Positions 33,004 through 43,922 of a stretch of DNA of 64,000 nt are shown piece by piece. Under the pieces are notes generated by a model that saw nothing but the letters and a program-made list of their open reading frames with translations, was not told the origin of the DNA and did no database searches. The position numbers were made by a program, and so were the translations under genes. The stretch spans positions 14,176,262 through 14,240,261 of the forward strand of contig OY755042.1 of the NCBI GenBank assembly GCA_963576565.1. Direction: 5' to 3'. Position 1 is the stretch's first letter; each line of letters begins with the position of its first letter. This stretch comes from Aspidapion aeneum (Eukaryota > Arthropoda > Insecta > Coleoptera > Brentidae).

Positions 33004-33738
33004 AAAATTTATTGTCAAAAAACTGTCATCAGCATGGATTTTAACCACAATCTACTCAGCTCGTAAGAGTGTCACACTATTTTACCTGAAAATTTGATGA
33101 AAATCGGTTTAACGGTTTATGAGCTATCAGAAAAAAATAATATAAATATATTTTGAGTTGCTAACCGGGATATTCAGCGGGGTCGAATTAGGGGAAATAG
33201 TTAGTTGCAAAAATTAATATGAAGTGCTTCTAGACCTAGCCTTTTCAGATTCTTTGCTTTGACTTAAAACACTGAGAGCAGCGGCCCGTAGTTGTGGTTC
33301 GTAACCAGGATTAAAAGTTTTAGCACCTTAAAAGAGGGATTAAAATTACACTTTTAATCTATAAAGTGCATAAAATGGTTTCTAGGTTTTGGAGTGTAGC
33401 AGTTTTTCCCTTTGCTGATGGCACCCAAAAAGTTGAGCCTTGGAGAGAGAGTGAGGAAGAGTGAAAGAAAAATAAAGAAAAAACTAGGACCAATTAACCA
33501 CATCAGAAAAGACTGTTAGCTTGCCATGCGAATTAATAACACCAATTGTTTAATTGGATTTTAATCGCGAAAAATTGTCTAATGTCATTAAAATGTTTAT
33601 AACTTAATAACCTCTTAATTGTTAAAATAACCGACAAAGAAGATTAACACACAACATAAAACTCAAACTTCTTCGTCGAACCAAAAGTGATTTTAACACT
33701 TTCTTTCATCCGTTAAAATGAGTCGCCGGGGTCAATAT
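33004..33738. other. Spacer with a dispersed-family fragment
   Basis: 33020-33170 matches the segment of the CA-rich family around TGAAAATCGGTTTAACGGTT. 33171-33738 shows no recognisable coding or repeat feature and ends in the left hAT target duplication GTCAATAT. Confidence 0.5.
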
Positions 33739-34043
33739 CAGTGGCGGCTGATGACGTTATAAATTGGGGGGCAGAAATTTATATTGCATGGAAAAGGAGA
33801 TAAAAAAACTTACCTAAACAATGTTATTTTAGAATTTTACAAACAAGCAGCTACTTGGCGTAGTTTTTAGTTTATTTGTTTATAGATAAAGTATATTCGC
33901 CCTTCTTTTACATGCGCAAAGTGCTTTGATTAGCACCAGTTTCAGACTCATCATGGCCCCGTGGGCAACCTCAAAAATCCCACAGAATTTTAAACAGTCT
34001 ATTAACCTACTAGGTATATGTCTATTTCTTGCCACATTTTCAT

Positions 34044-34770
34044 TGGAAGAGCGAAAAAATATCGAAACACAAAATATCGAAAAACAAACAAAATATCGAA
34101 ACTACAAAATATCGAAAACAAAAAATATCGAAACAAAATATCGAAAATAGAAAATATCGAAAACACAAAATATCGTATAACAAAATATCGAAAATACAAT
34201 ATATCAAAACAACAAAATATCGAAAATCAAAAACAGAAAATTTTGAAACATTCACCTAACCTGACCCTGACCTAATCTAACTCAACCTAATCTAACTCAA
34301 CCTAATCTGACGTAACCACATGAAAATAGATAGTTTAAAAACCTAACCCAACGGAACCTAATCAAATCTAACCGAACCGAACCAAACCGCATCAAACCGA
34401 ACCAAAGCAAACAAAACCAACAATTTTTTTCAAAAAAAACTTCCTGACTTCTTTCCCGAGATCCTAGCAGGTGTGAATTCGAACCGAACCGAACCTATCC
34501 AAACCTAAACATACATAACCATACCCAACCAAACCTAATTAGCAGTATTGTAATTTAGTTTGGTTAGGTTCGGTTCAGTTCGGTTCGGATTCATACCCTC
34601 TAGGATCCCGGAAAAGAAGTCAGGAAAGTATTTTTTTTGAAAAAAATTGTTGGTTCAGTTTGCTTTGGTTCGGTTCAGTTCGGTTCGGTTCGGTTCGGTT
34701 CGGTTCGGTTCTGCTAGATTTGATTAGGTTCCTATTTTGATATCTGTTAATTTGGATATTTTGTATGTTC
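34044..34770. mobile_element. AATATCGAA fold-back-type insertion inside hAT copy B
   Basis: The left side is a tandem array of AAAATATCGAA units (34056-34240). The middle holds CTTCCTGACTTCTTTCCCG / GATCCTAGCAGG (about 34441) and its inverted partner CTCTAGGATCCCGGAAAAGAAGTCAGG (about 34598), separated by CCGAA/TTCGG pentamers. The right side has CTATTTTGATATCTG..GGATATTTTGTATG. hAT sequence matching copy C stops near TTTTCATT and resumes near GGTTATTTAAATAA, with some hAT bases lost. Confidence 0.8.
34485..34730. repeat. CCGAA / TTCGG pentamer tracts in inverted arrangement
   Basis: CCGAACCGAACC on the left and GGTTCGGTTCGGTTCGGTTC (34680-34712) on the right flank the fold-back core. They are inverted copies, not a telomere. 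The same pentamer occurs at 31385-31402 and 57853-57873. Confidence 0.8.
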
Positions 34771-35669
34771 GATGTGGTTATTTAAATAAATAGCACTGTG
34801 TCTTTAACTTTTCACTAAAGTGCTAGAGATCACACATTCCTTTTGCCACCCACGCAGGATCACTTCGTGGATTGTTCATAATAAGACAAATAAAGCAAAG
34901 AAAGCATTTTGTTTTTCACAACCGCACAACCAGTTTTCAGCATCGTATAATTTTTTATTACTTGCACTAAAATTTTGGTTAATTTTTAGGATTTTTAGGT
35001 CCGGACTATGTAACCCTTAAGATTTTATTTGTAATCGAAGTTCATATGTCAATCTATTCAAATTTGCACAGTTAATTATGTAATCGACGGTATTTATTTC
35101 AGTTTTATAAACAAACGATAACAAAAACACTGACACGCGATCGGCAATGCTTTTTACTACTGACATAGCCCAAATCAAAACAAACTCATACGTCTTCACT
35201 AAGGATAGAACCGGCATCGTGAAGAAAGGCAACGGACGTTTCCGCACGATGATGTTGGCCGAATTCAACTAAAACACACATTCCTCCCGCCCTCGCTCGA
35301 GAACATCCACCCATACCACGCTGAAAAACGGGTGAAATTGAAACCTTGCCCCGCGCGGCTCTGCCGGCTTGTAATTATTTACGCTTAAAAAGTTCACCCA
35401 ATTAATCGCTTGATGTTAACCACAGATAATAAAAAGAACTAGACAATCATGTCGTAAGGGAAGATTTAACTTTTTTTAAATAAATCAATTAAAAATACTG
35501 TTTGTTGTCTAGTCTTGGGAGGGCACTGCCCCGTTGCCCTCCCTGTAGCAGACGCCACTGGTCAATATCTGCGAAAATTTCGAGGACCCCATGATGAAAT
35601 GATAAAAATAGTAGATGCCAATTCGTTATATAGGGTTGCCAAACCTAGATCTGTTCGAGTATAGACAGA

Positions 35670-36810
35670 CACAAAAGGATCCCGCCCGGAGCCTACGGGC
35701 GGTGGCTTTCGGTCGGTTTTCTTTTAAATTTCAGTATCTTGTAGATTGAAGCCCTAGTTAAAAGTTGTCATTGTCCTATCCTCCTCCGACCGATGGTTTC
35801 TAAGATACAGGGGTTGAAAGCTTCAGTTTTTAGGTTTTGTGCATTTTTCTCAAACAACTATTTCCAGTAATTTTTACTTTTTCGGAAAAATTATATTATG
35901 GTTTCTTACATATCAAACGTTAGGTCACAAGTCTAGCTTAATATCCAAACTCGAAAATTGTACCTATTAACAGTTCGTTACATGCAGTGGCGTTCCGAAC
36001 ATAAAAAATATTTATTTAAAAAACGATGCTTTACAGAATTAATTATAAAAAAAACAAGCGGTGGATTTTGTTTTGTTTTTTTTATCTCTTAGAAAATTCC
36101 CAAGGAAACCAGAATATGTATATATGGTAAAAATCGGTTTGTAAAGTTTTTCCGAAAACGCTGTAAAACTCTAAGCTTTTTAGGATTTCATTGTTTTTTT
36201 TTAATAAATGCAAAATACTTATATATTTGCTTTCAAATTTTCAAATTGAACATGGAATAATAAAATAAAAATTGAATCCGAAATATAATAAAATTCCAAT
36301 TAAATTTTTATTTTATCAGTCCAAGTTAAAATTGAAAGTTTCAAGGCAATAATTATTTAAAAAACTAATGGATAGATTTTTGAAATTTTTAGACGGTTAT
36401 AAGGACATTCAAAAGGCCTTCAAAACAAGGAATCACTAGACCTAATTTCCCTATTCAAAATATAGGGGTAAGGGATCCCCTCAAAGGCGGTTCGTGCTAC
36501 AAAAATTTCAAGATAGCCAAAAAGTGTCTCCCTCACAAGCAAAATCGACTTGTCCGAGCGTTTCTCCAAATTCGCACTCTAAATACCCAAAAAGGCCTCT
36601 GTTTCGATGTTCGTGAAACACCGCGTATAAGAAACAATAATATAATTTTTCGTGAAAAGTAAAAATGATTGGAAATATTTTTTTGTGAAAAATGCACAAA
36701 AGCTAAAAACTGAAACTGTGAACCCCTGTATCTTGGATACAACATACTGCAATTTAAAAGAAATCCGACCGAAATCCACTGCCCATAAACTGCGGGCGGG
36801 ATCCTTTGTG
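35670..36810. mobile_element. 1.14-kb TIR element with ends CACAAAGGATCCCGCCCG
   Basis: CACAAAAGGATCCCGCCCG (35670) pairs with CGGGCGGGATCCTTTGTG (ending 36810). Pairing continues inward through TTTCGGTCGG.TTTCTTTTAA, GATACAGGGGTT, GTTTTTAG.TTTTGTGCAT and GAAAAATTATATTAT, about 220-250 bp per arm. No transposase is recognised; short frames in the arms are mirror images of each other. The target duplication is not clear. Confidence 0.85.
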
Positions 36811-37060
36811 CCGGTCAAAGAAAAACAAATATGTTGCGCAATGCTCTCAGTTCTATACTCCTAATTTCATTGACTTCTATACCCTTTTAGGGCGTTATAC
36901 AACTCAATGCCTAATTTTAATAAAAATCATTATCAATGCCTACTCAAATGCACAGCGGGACTGTATATGACGTTAAACTTCATCGATTTGCATAAGTAGG
37001 TGACACGAAACGCCCTCATCATGTGTAAATGAATATCTAAAAATTACCAAATTAGCGGAT
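36811..37060. other. Short spacer, nothing recognised
   Basis: No coding or repeat signal is seen before the Penelope-like frame. Confidence 0.5.
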
Positions 37061-37390
37061 ATGGAAAAATCCAGTTTAGCAGATCATGTATGGTCAAATG
37101 ATTACAGGACTCAATGGTCTGAAGCTAAAGTTTTGCATAAGGAGTCGCATTGGCGAAAACAAAAGTTTATTGAAGCTGCATTTATAATGCAGTTTTCACT
37201 TGACCAAGCACGGACATGCTGCTGCTTAAGGAAAACAAGCGTCTTAGGATTAAAATGGAGGTGGGCCGTCACACCTGACTGCACACCAAGTAGTATAAGA
37301 AGTAGCCTGTAGATCGGATTGTTTAGTTTTCACTTGAAAATGGCTACAGATACTTACTAACCGAAACGTCGTGTTTTATTTTTTTTAGTG
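37061..37390 (+). pseudogene. Penelope-like element C-terminal remnant
   Basis: The frame starts with KSSLADHVWSNDYRTQWSEA and KVLHKESHWRKQKFIEAAFI, the conserved C-terminal part of the GIY-YIG endonuclease domain of Penelope-like retroelements, which nicks the target for insertion. It then runs into the shared 3' block (GGCCGTCACACCTGACTGCA, AGATACTTACTAACCGAAAC). The reverse transcriptase part is absent, so this is a 5'-truncated copy. Related 3' ends are at 15509-15885 and 52140-52250. Confidence 0.75.
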
Positions 37391-37775
37391 TCAAAAAAAT
37401 GTCACTGGAATTAATTAATGAATTTTGACCAAAGTCTAATCAGCTCATGAAAATTTACCCAGCGGTTCCGGAGTTATCATAAACTAGACAGACGTATAGA
37501 TATACATTCACATGGATAAGATACGTCAAACTAAACCCAAATAGACCATTTTGAACGTAATTTTTTTTTTTCGGAAAACAATATCATTTCTAGTCATTGC
37601 ACTAGCGCGGATTTAAGGGGAGCAGGTAACGTGGTAATTTCCCCCCTAGAAAAGAAATGCACTTTTTGTTAATAATTAAAGAGGAAACAGGAGAATAACC
37701 CCCCTACAAAAAAAATTATATTACAAATAATTTTTTTGTATGTTTTTAACTTGTGGAGCAAACCTATAATAATTA
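37391..37775. repeat. Decayed fragment of the CA-rich family and GCGCGG-type repeat
   Basis: 37430-37615 carries words of the dispersed family (GGTTCCGGAGTTATCATAAAC, CCCAAATA.A..ATTTT). 37608-37690 (GCGCGGATTTAAGGGG, TTCCCCCC) resembles one half of the MITE at 46010-46161. Confidence 0.55.
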
Positions 37776-38054
37776 GAGAATTATTGAAATAAAGCCAGGC
37801 TATAATAGTGCCAGGCACAATTTTGACACGTGCTTATTGTAATATCAGCTGTGATCTTTCAACCCACGGCCTTTGTTTACTATATGAACCGGAATAAATA
37901 GTGCCTTCTTTTATTAATTGAAAATAAACGACAAAAGTTTTAAATTCGACTTAGGTATGTCAATTTTGAAGGATCAACTGTCAGTTTTCAATGTGAATGT
38001 GTCAAAATAGTGCCTGGCACAATTATAGCCTTGCTGTATTTCAATAATTCTCTA
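37776..38054. mobile_element. TIR element family GAATTATTG, compact copy (279 bp)
   Basis: Inverted ends GAGAATTATTGAAATA.AGC.AGGCTATAAT.GTGCCAGGCAC pair over about 60 bp, with TA at 37774-37775 and 38055-38056. The interior shares CAGCTGTGATCTTTCAA and ATGTCAATTTTGAAGGATCA with the other copies. Confidence 0.88.
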
Positions 38055-38225
38055 TTAATACATAATGGTAAGTTTTGAAAGCCTCAATAAACAGCTTTCC
38101 TTCAGTTTCTTTTTCGCCAGGCTTCTTGATCAAATTCTATTTTGGCTTAAGAAACCTCATATTTTTAACTAAATTATGTCCAACTCAAAAAAGTACATGT
38201 GGTTCTGTATATTTCAACCAAGGTC

Positions 38226-39088
38226 CAGTGGCGGCTGCTACAGGGAGGGCAACGGGGCAGTGCCCTCCCAAAACTAGACAACAACCGGTATTTTTCTGTT
38301 CTCGCGCGGGGGCGGCTGAGTTTGTTTTGATTTGGGGTACGTCAGGATCAGTAGTTAAAAGTCTTTTTTTTTCAAAATGGTAATAAATACCGTCGCGTCG
38401 ATTAGATAATTAACTGTGCAAATTTAAATACGTTGACACACACTGATATTACAAATGAAATCTTTAAGGCCACATAGACCGGAATTAAAAATCCTAAAAA
38501 TTAACCAAACTAAAATTTTGTGAAAGTAATAAAAAAATATACGATGCTGAAAACTGGTTGTGCGGTTGTGAAAAACGAAATGCTTTTTTTTCCTTTATTT
38601 GTCTTATTATAAACATACCACGAAGTGATACTGCGTGGGCGGCGCGGCACTTTAGTGAAAAGTTAAAAAGACACAAAGTAAGTGCTACTTATTTAAATAA
38701 CCAGATAGAATTTTCGATGCTAGGCAAGATTGATATTAGGTGCCAATGGAAGAGTGCCTATAGGCAAAACATTACTGAACATAATGAAAATGTGGCAAAA
38801 AATAGGCATATACTTAAAAGGTTAAAATATCGTTTAAAATTCTGTGGGATTTTTGAGGTTGCTCTACAGGGCTATGATTAGTCTGAAACTGGTGCTAATC
38901 CGAGCACTTTGCGCACGTAAAGAAGGGCGAATAGACTTTGTCTATAAAAAAATAAACTAGAAACTACACCAAGTAGCTGCTTGTTTGTAAAATGCTAAAA
39001 TAAAATTGTTTAGGTAAGTTTTTTATCTCCTTTTCCATGCAATATAAATTTCTGCCCCCCCAATTGATAACTTCACTAGCCGCCACTG
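38226..39088 (+). mobile_element. hAT transposon copy C with perfect 8-bp duplication
   Basis: CAGTGGCGGCTGC and AGCCGCCACTG bound 863 bp, flanked by CCAAGGTC on both sides (38218-38225 and 39089-39096). It encodes LCGCEKRN.FF (zinc finger) and, at 38558-38881, EFSMLGKIDIRC, KNRHILKRLKYR and FCGIFEVALQGYD, the same N-terminal hAT transposase piece as copies A and B. The catalytic domain is missing. Confidence 0.93.
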
Positions 39089-39197
39089 CCAAGGTCTACA
39101 GCGCTTATTATAAAAAATATAAAAAAATTGTTGCCTATAGGGTCTGTCTTAAACTGCCAGAAAATAATCTAAGGCGGCCAGCCCCTGCCTCTCTACT

Positions 39198-39240
39198 TAC
39201 AATAATATTGCACAATATCTTTTTTGTGCAATATTATTGA
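39198..39240. repeat. AT-rich hairpin
   Basis: CAATAATATTGCACAA and TTGTGCAATATTATTG are exact complements around an 8-10-base loop. It may be one end of a small element whose other parts lie at 39555-39620. Confidence 0.75.
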
Positions 39241-39288
39241 ATGAACCCTTCAATCCACATGATAAATATTTATTTTAAAATAATATTG

Positions 39289-39546
39289 ACACCCTATAAA
39301 CGTCAATATTTTTGTACCTCTACAAACTAAACAATATTCAATAAGAAAATACTGCGTAATAAAATTTTAACTTAATTTGAAACTTTTGCTCAACCATTGT
39401 GCTGTGCAGTCTTCAATACACCCTATAAACGTCAATATTTTTGTACCTCTACAAACTAAACAATATTCAATAAGAAAATACTGCGTAATAAAATTTTAAC
39501 TTAATTTGAAACTTTTGCTCAACCATTGTGCTGTGCAGTCTTCAAT
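39289..39546. repeat. Exact 129-bp tandem duplication
   Basis: Positions 39289-39417 and 39418-39546 are identical base for base by eye (starting ACACCCTATAAACG, ending CAGTCTTCAAT). It is either a very recent duplication or an assembly artefact. Confidence 0.95.
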
Positions 39547-39552
39547 ACTAAG

Positions 39553-39620
39553 CCTAGACGGTCAATAATATTGGGCACTTCGTAATATTGGACAACATTG
39601 TTGACCGTCTACGGGCCCCA
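39553..39620. repeat. Inverted repeat TAGACGGTCAA
   Basis: TAGACGGTCAATAATATTG at about 39552 pairs with ACATTGTTGACCGTCTA ending at about 39611. Together with the 39198 hairpin it suggests a small palindromic element around the 129-bp duplication. Confidence 0.6.
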
Positions 39621-39649
39621 TTAAACAAAACGAATGAATTTATCAAAGT

Positions 39650-40042
39650 ATTTTTTTTTCTCATTTGATAACCGTGACTCTTTCGCCGACACTAAGGCCG
39701 CCATTTCGGAACGCCTAATTGCACGGGTCATCGGCCACCTTTGGAACCCCAGACCGGGTATTTTTTTTATCGGGTCCTTTTGTCCCTTAGAATGGCCTAC
39801 CGACTGAAGGAGTGTGTAACAAAGTCCGCCTTCACGAGATATCCGACCTCATCCGGCCTGGTTACCGGCGTGAATGAAGGGGTAGGACAATATTACATTT
39901 TACACTCCCCAGGAATCCTATAAATGTCTGCCGCACCCGACCTCGGCAACCGACGGGGATCGAACCCGCCACTGTAGCAAGCGAGATTCCTTAACTCACT
40001 TGTGTTCAATGCGCGAACGCACTGAGCCACCACGAAAGTTAT
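39650..40042 (-). mobile_element. tRNA-derived SINE
   Basis: On the minus strand the element opens with TGGTGGCTCAGTGCGTTCGC (box A-like) and has GGGTTCGATCCCCG (box B) about 60 bases on, a pol III promoter pair with tRNA-like spacing. An unrelated body of about 280 bp follows and ends in an A-rich tail (TTTTTTTTT on the plus strand near 39652). A short AAAGT on each side may be the target duplication. It is non-coding. Confidence 0.72.
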
Positions 40043-41332
40043 AAAAAAAAACATGGTAATTCAAATAATTGCAATAAAATGGGTTAAGTTAGAAATATTA
40101 CACTAACTATATATTTGGTACCAAAAAAAAAAGTTCAAGCCTATTTGGAGTAACAAAAGGCAAAAACTGTTCTATAGCAGGCCCCCCAAATCTCAAACTG
40201 TATTTAGTTTAGATACACAGAATACACCTCCTGGTCACTATGCAAAATAGTTTTAATCAATATTTATTATTATATTTCCCCTCCCCAAATAAAGTTCCTA
40301 GTTTCGCCCCTGTATAGCGAAATCATATTTGTTTTTAACAAAATTTTTTTATATTTTTAAAGGTTTATTGTTTAAGCGTTAACTTTTTTCTGACAAAAAT
40401 TGAATTGTAAACATTTTGATATTTAACCACTGACCATATTGAGTTATATTTTTTTTTCTTAATAAATTTTAGAAAATGAAAAAATGATATTTCTTGTCTA
40501 GGTAGTCTACTATAAGATTTCACCATTTTTTTCAAAAATATTTTGGGTCAGGAAGTGTTAATCAGTGTTGATGTTTTTGACGCGCATCATTACAAATCTG
40601 AAAAATATAAATTTTTCTACAAATTTACAAGAGTCTATGGCATAGACTGACATAACGGCTTCTCAAAAAAATATATATTTTATAAAAAAGGCCGTCTAAT
40701 TCAACTATCTATCGAGTAGAGTAAAAACTGGCCGCCAACGTAATTGGAAAAGTTTAACTTGCCATGAAGATTACGAAAAATTATAACCCGTCCTTATAAT
40801 AACCATTAGCTAGATATTTAGTGTGCTTTTTGTAATTGTACAAGAATTAATATTATAAAATGGTCGTTGAATTATAGATTGTGGTTAGTAAATTAATGTT
40901 TGTGTAAAACAAATCAATGCGATCGTTTTTGAAAATTAAATAAACATAATAAGTATTAATTAACAATAGATGTAAATGATAAAAATAAAATAGACCAACA
41001 TTATATTAATCACTAATACCTACTGGAATATGAGTTTCTGAAAATTAATCACGATATAAATAATTTCGTATAAAATCACTTCTAAATATGCTCAATTCAA
41101 AAACAAAATGCGTCGAGGGGAGAAATAGAAGCTGCCTTTAAACTAAAAATGTAATTTTTTCTATTTTTTCAACTTTGTGAAACAAAGGAACGCACACTTA
41201 TCACACCAACTTAATAAATACACATAATGGTAAGTTTTGAAGGCCTAAACAAACAGTTTTAATATAACGGGGAGAATTTAGTGACATAAGGATAAAAATA
41301 AATAAGAAAATAAAATAACTAACAGATTTTAT
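40043..41332. other. No gene recognised
   Basis: AT-rich. 41220-41260 and 41410-41490 loosely resemble 38060-38160 (AATGGTAAGTTTTGAAGGCCT, CTTAATCAAATC, TTGACTTAAGGAAAC), so part is an old dispersed repeat. Confidence 0.45.
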
Positions 41333-41334
41333 CT

Positions 41335-41397
41335 CAGATTTAATCCAGCAATATTCCGCTTACTAGGCTGATGTTCTACCAACTGAGCCACTGTTAC
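41335..41397 (-). other. tRNA-like sequence (degenerate)
   Basis: The minus strand reads TGGCTCAGTTGGTAGAAC then GCCTAGTAAGCGG, a normal-looking D-arm and anticodon-arm order with a TAGTAA loop (Thr-AGT-like). It continues to GGATTAAATCT, a decayed box B. It is a tRNA pseudogene or SINE head rather than a functional tRNA. Confidence 0.45.
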
Positions 41398-42305
41398 CAT
41401 TTTTTACTTCGCTAATTCTTCGCCCAGCTCCTTAATCAAATCCATATTATATTTTGACTTAAGGAAACGTCAATTTTCTAATACAATAATTATACTCTAC
41501 TTAAAATAATGTAGATTCCTATGCTAGACATTAAAGAAGGACATGAGCTATCGGCAACTAGGGATGTAGTTTTCGTTACTTATAATATAAAAAAAACTAT
41601 TTTACTGCTATGCTATTGAGTATTCGATACCGATGGTTAGTTTTGTGCAAATTAGCTATTTAAAATACTTTTAGAATTTTACATATTTTAAAAATTTGCT
41701 TCGGAAAAAATGTGACGAAAAAAAAATTCCTACAATAAATTTTTCATAACAAAGAAAGAAAAAGAGCTTTCCCAAGTTACGTATTCAAAAAATTTCCTCG
41801 GAAAAACTCGACGACTAAAAAAACGTTAAATTTTCAAACAATCTGAGCCTTCTTTTAAAATTTTGTACTTAAGTAACGAGTACTCGAGTAACGGAACCCT
41901 TCAACTTTAGCAATGGCAACCGACACGCCGCGTCGGCGCCGTACGGAGGTCAGCTTGTCTAATTTAGACGATCGAAACCTCAATATCGAACTATTTTCTA
42001 TCATAACCACTAAGTCTTAAAAAAGGGCCCAATTACCTTATTAGTAGACCCCAATGCAGAAAATCGATCAACTTACTCGTTTTCACTTGTCATAGGCCGT
42101 TTGATAGCCTGTATAATGATCCGCACTTATTCCGCGCAGAAAGGCGATTTTCAAAAGTGCTCCAAGTTGGTAAACCAGAGTTTATATGGTGATTTCTTCA
42201 CGAATATTTTAAATATGGGTTAGTATCTTTATTTTTTAGTATTTTACCATTTGCAAAGTTTAAATTTGCTTATTAAAAAAATTAGATAATAGTTGTGTAT
42301 TCCAT
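41398..42305. other. No gene recognised
   Basis: Mixed composition with a more GC-rich part (41900-42000, containing ACACGCCGCGTCGGCGCC). No frame or repeat is recognised. Confidence 0.45.
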
Positions 42306-42309
42306 TATT

Positions 42310-42543
42310 CTGCCGTGCATAAGCTATAATGCCGTTAACCAACATTTGGACAATTTTGATTTTTGGTGCCGTCTTAATCACAACATTATTCTACGTCAAT
42401 TTTCATAAGCTTTTGTAGTTTTCAAGAAACAAATAACTTACAGTTATCAAGGAGCATCATTCGTTTATTATTTTCTGGGTTTTTTGATGAAAAATAGAAA
42501 AATTTTATAGGTAGTTAACGGCATTCTAGCTTAAGGACGGCAG
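42310..42543. mobile_element. MITE with TATT duplication, second copy of the 27823 family
   Basis: CTGCCGTGCATAAGCTATAATG and TAGCTTAAGGACGGCAG ends are shared with 27823-28024, as is most of the interior (CCAACATTTGGACAATTTTG). TATT flanks both sides (42306-42309 and 42544-42547). It is about 30 bp longer than the first copy because of an extra internal stretch. Confidence 0.9.
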
Positions 42544-42547
42544 TATT

Positions 42548-43390
42548 ATAATATGTATTATATAATATATTGGACTGAAAAAGTCCATATTATTACGTGT
42601 CAATTGCGTTTGTGACTTTATTATTTCAATCATGTATCAAGGGTTGTAGTGCTACATTCAGCTGCCGCTTCTTGCCGCAGTATTAGCTATGATTTATTGT
42701 TTCAACGTTGGCGCATGGGATTGGCCGACGTAATTTATTTAACATGTGGCACAAGACACCGGTTTCACAGGATAAAAATCAATCCGTTTTGAACTATGTA
42801 TGTGATAAAAGTAAATACCTATAAAGACTACGACAATGAATATCAGTCAGTGCATGGTAAAAAAATTGATATATAGTATAGCAAGATTAATAGATTTAGT
42901 TAAATTTTTATAAAAAAACCTATGTAATTACGTACACGCACTCTCAAAGTATCAAGTTTTCAAGTTTTTTGCTTAAGAGGAAAAAAACGATATTCAACAT
43001 TATTTTTGGAGGCGACTTTACCATCTCCAGAATGCACAGTATATTAAAATCACATTTTTTAAACGCTAGTTGAACTTTCAGCATCAATTTATCAAAATTA
43101 CAACCATAACATAATTTCAAACGTTCAGAACCGACAAGCTGACCACCGTGCGCCGTCGCGAAAAATAGGGATAGGGGAGTGGGCAATGTTGTCGGGTAGT
43201 TGGGAAACTGGATAGTCAGTTGGCAAATTTAGCATGCACACTGAAAATTTGGAAAGACTTAGATTGAAGCCCATTTTCTGTAATAAAATTAGTTTTTTCG
43301 GAATTGGGAACTAATGTGACTTATGTAAAGCTGTTGAAATGACAAGTTGCAGAATTATTAAATGACATCTAATGCAAATGGTCCACAGTA
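42548..43390. other. No gene recognised
   Basis: No conserved frame or repeat is seen. The open frame on the minus strand at 42944-43186 shows no domain. Confidence 0.45.
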
Positions 43391-43922
43391 CACTGGTTTA
43401 TTTTTTAAGTGATCACTAACAGGCTGAATTCTCGTACATAGCTTTAATCGGCCGAGGCGCCTAACTTTTACCTCTGCGAAAATTCTTGAAAATGATCCTT
43501 AATAAAATCGCGGGTGCAAAAATCTTTTGTGCTTCGGACTGACTAAACCAAGCATATGATTTAGGTGACAATGTTGCCATTTACTTTAAAAACTGGTATT
43601 AACTGTCAAATTATCTGAAAATTATAAATACTGAGATGAAAAAAGTTCCATTAAAGAATGAGTAACCGGCATTTTTTTTCTGTAGCCTAAAAAATGTGTG
43701 TTGAAAGTTAATGACAATATTGTTTTACAAATCATATGCTTGATTTAGTCCGTCCAATGCACGAAGCATGTCTACGCCTGCGCAGTCTGTTAGGAATGAC
43801 TTTCAAGTATGTTCGGAATTACTTTTAAGTATTTTTGCAGGGCAAAAGTAAGCGTCTCGGCCAAATAAAGCTATGTACAAAAATTAAGCCAGTTAGTAAT
43901 CCCTTAAAAAATTGACCGGGTG
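43391..43922. mobile_element. TIR element with long diverged arms
   Basis: The left ATTTTTTAAGTGATCACTAAC..GGCTGAATT..GTACATAGCTTTA pairs with the right complement TAAAGCTATGTAC..AATTAAGCC.GTTAGTAATCCCTTAAAAAAT. Further inside, GACTAAACCAAGCATATGAT pairs with ATCATATGCTTGATTTAGTC. The arms are about 190 bp with gaps and there is no transposase. It lies in the likely intron of the homeobox gene, about 0.9 kb from its exon. Confidence 0.8.

Larger units (their letters stand above)
33739..35560 (-). mobile_element. hAT transposon copy B with perfect 8-bp duplication, interrupted
   Basis: CAGTGGCGGCTG at the left and GACGCCACTG at the right bound 1822 bp, flanked by GTCAATAT on both sides (33731-33738 and 35561-35568). 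The minus strand has the same order as copies A and C: the zinc-finger part (34860-34935 in complement), then the DUF4371-like start. About 0.7 kb of fold-back-type sequence interrupts it at 34044-34770. It is transposase-deleted and non-autonomous. Confidence 0.93.

Noticed and set aside
34680..34712. TTCGG repeats as an internal telomere
   Set aside because: The motif is not TTAGG, the tract is short, and it is paired with an inverted CCGAA tract inside a fold-back element.
41335..41397. Functional tRNA-Thr gene
   Set aside because: The anticodon stem and box B are degenerate and an acceptor stem cannot be formed by eye.
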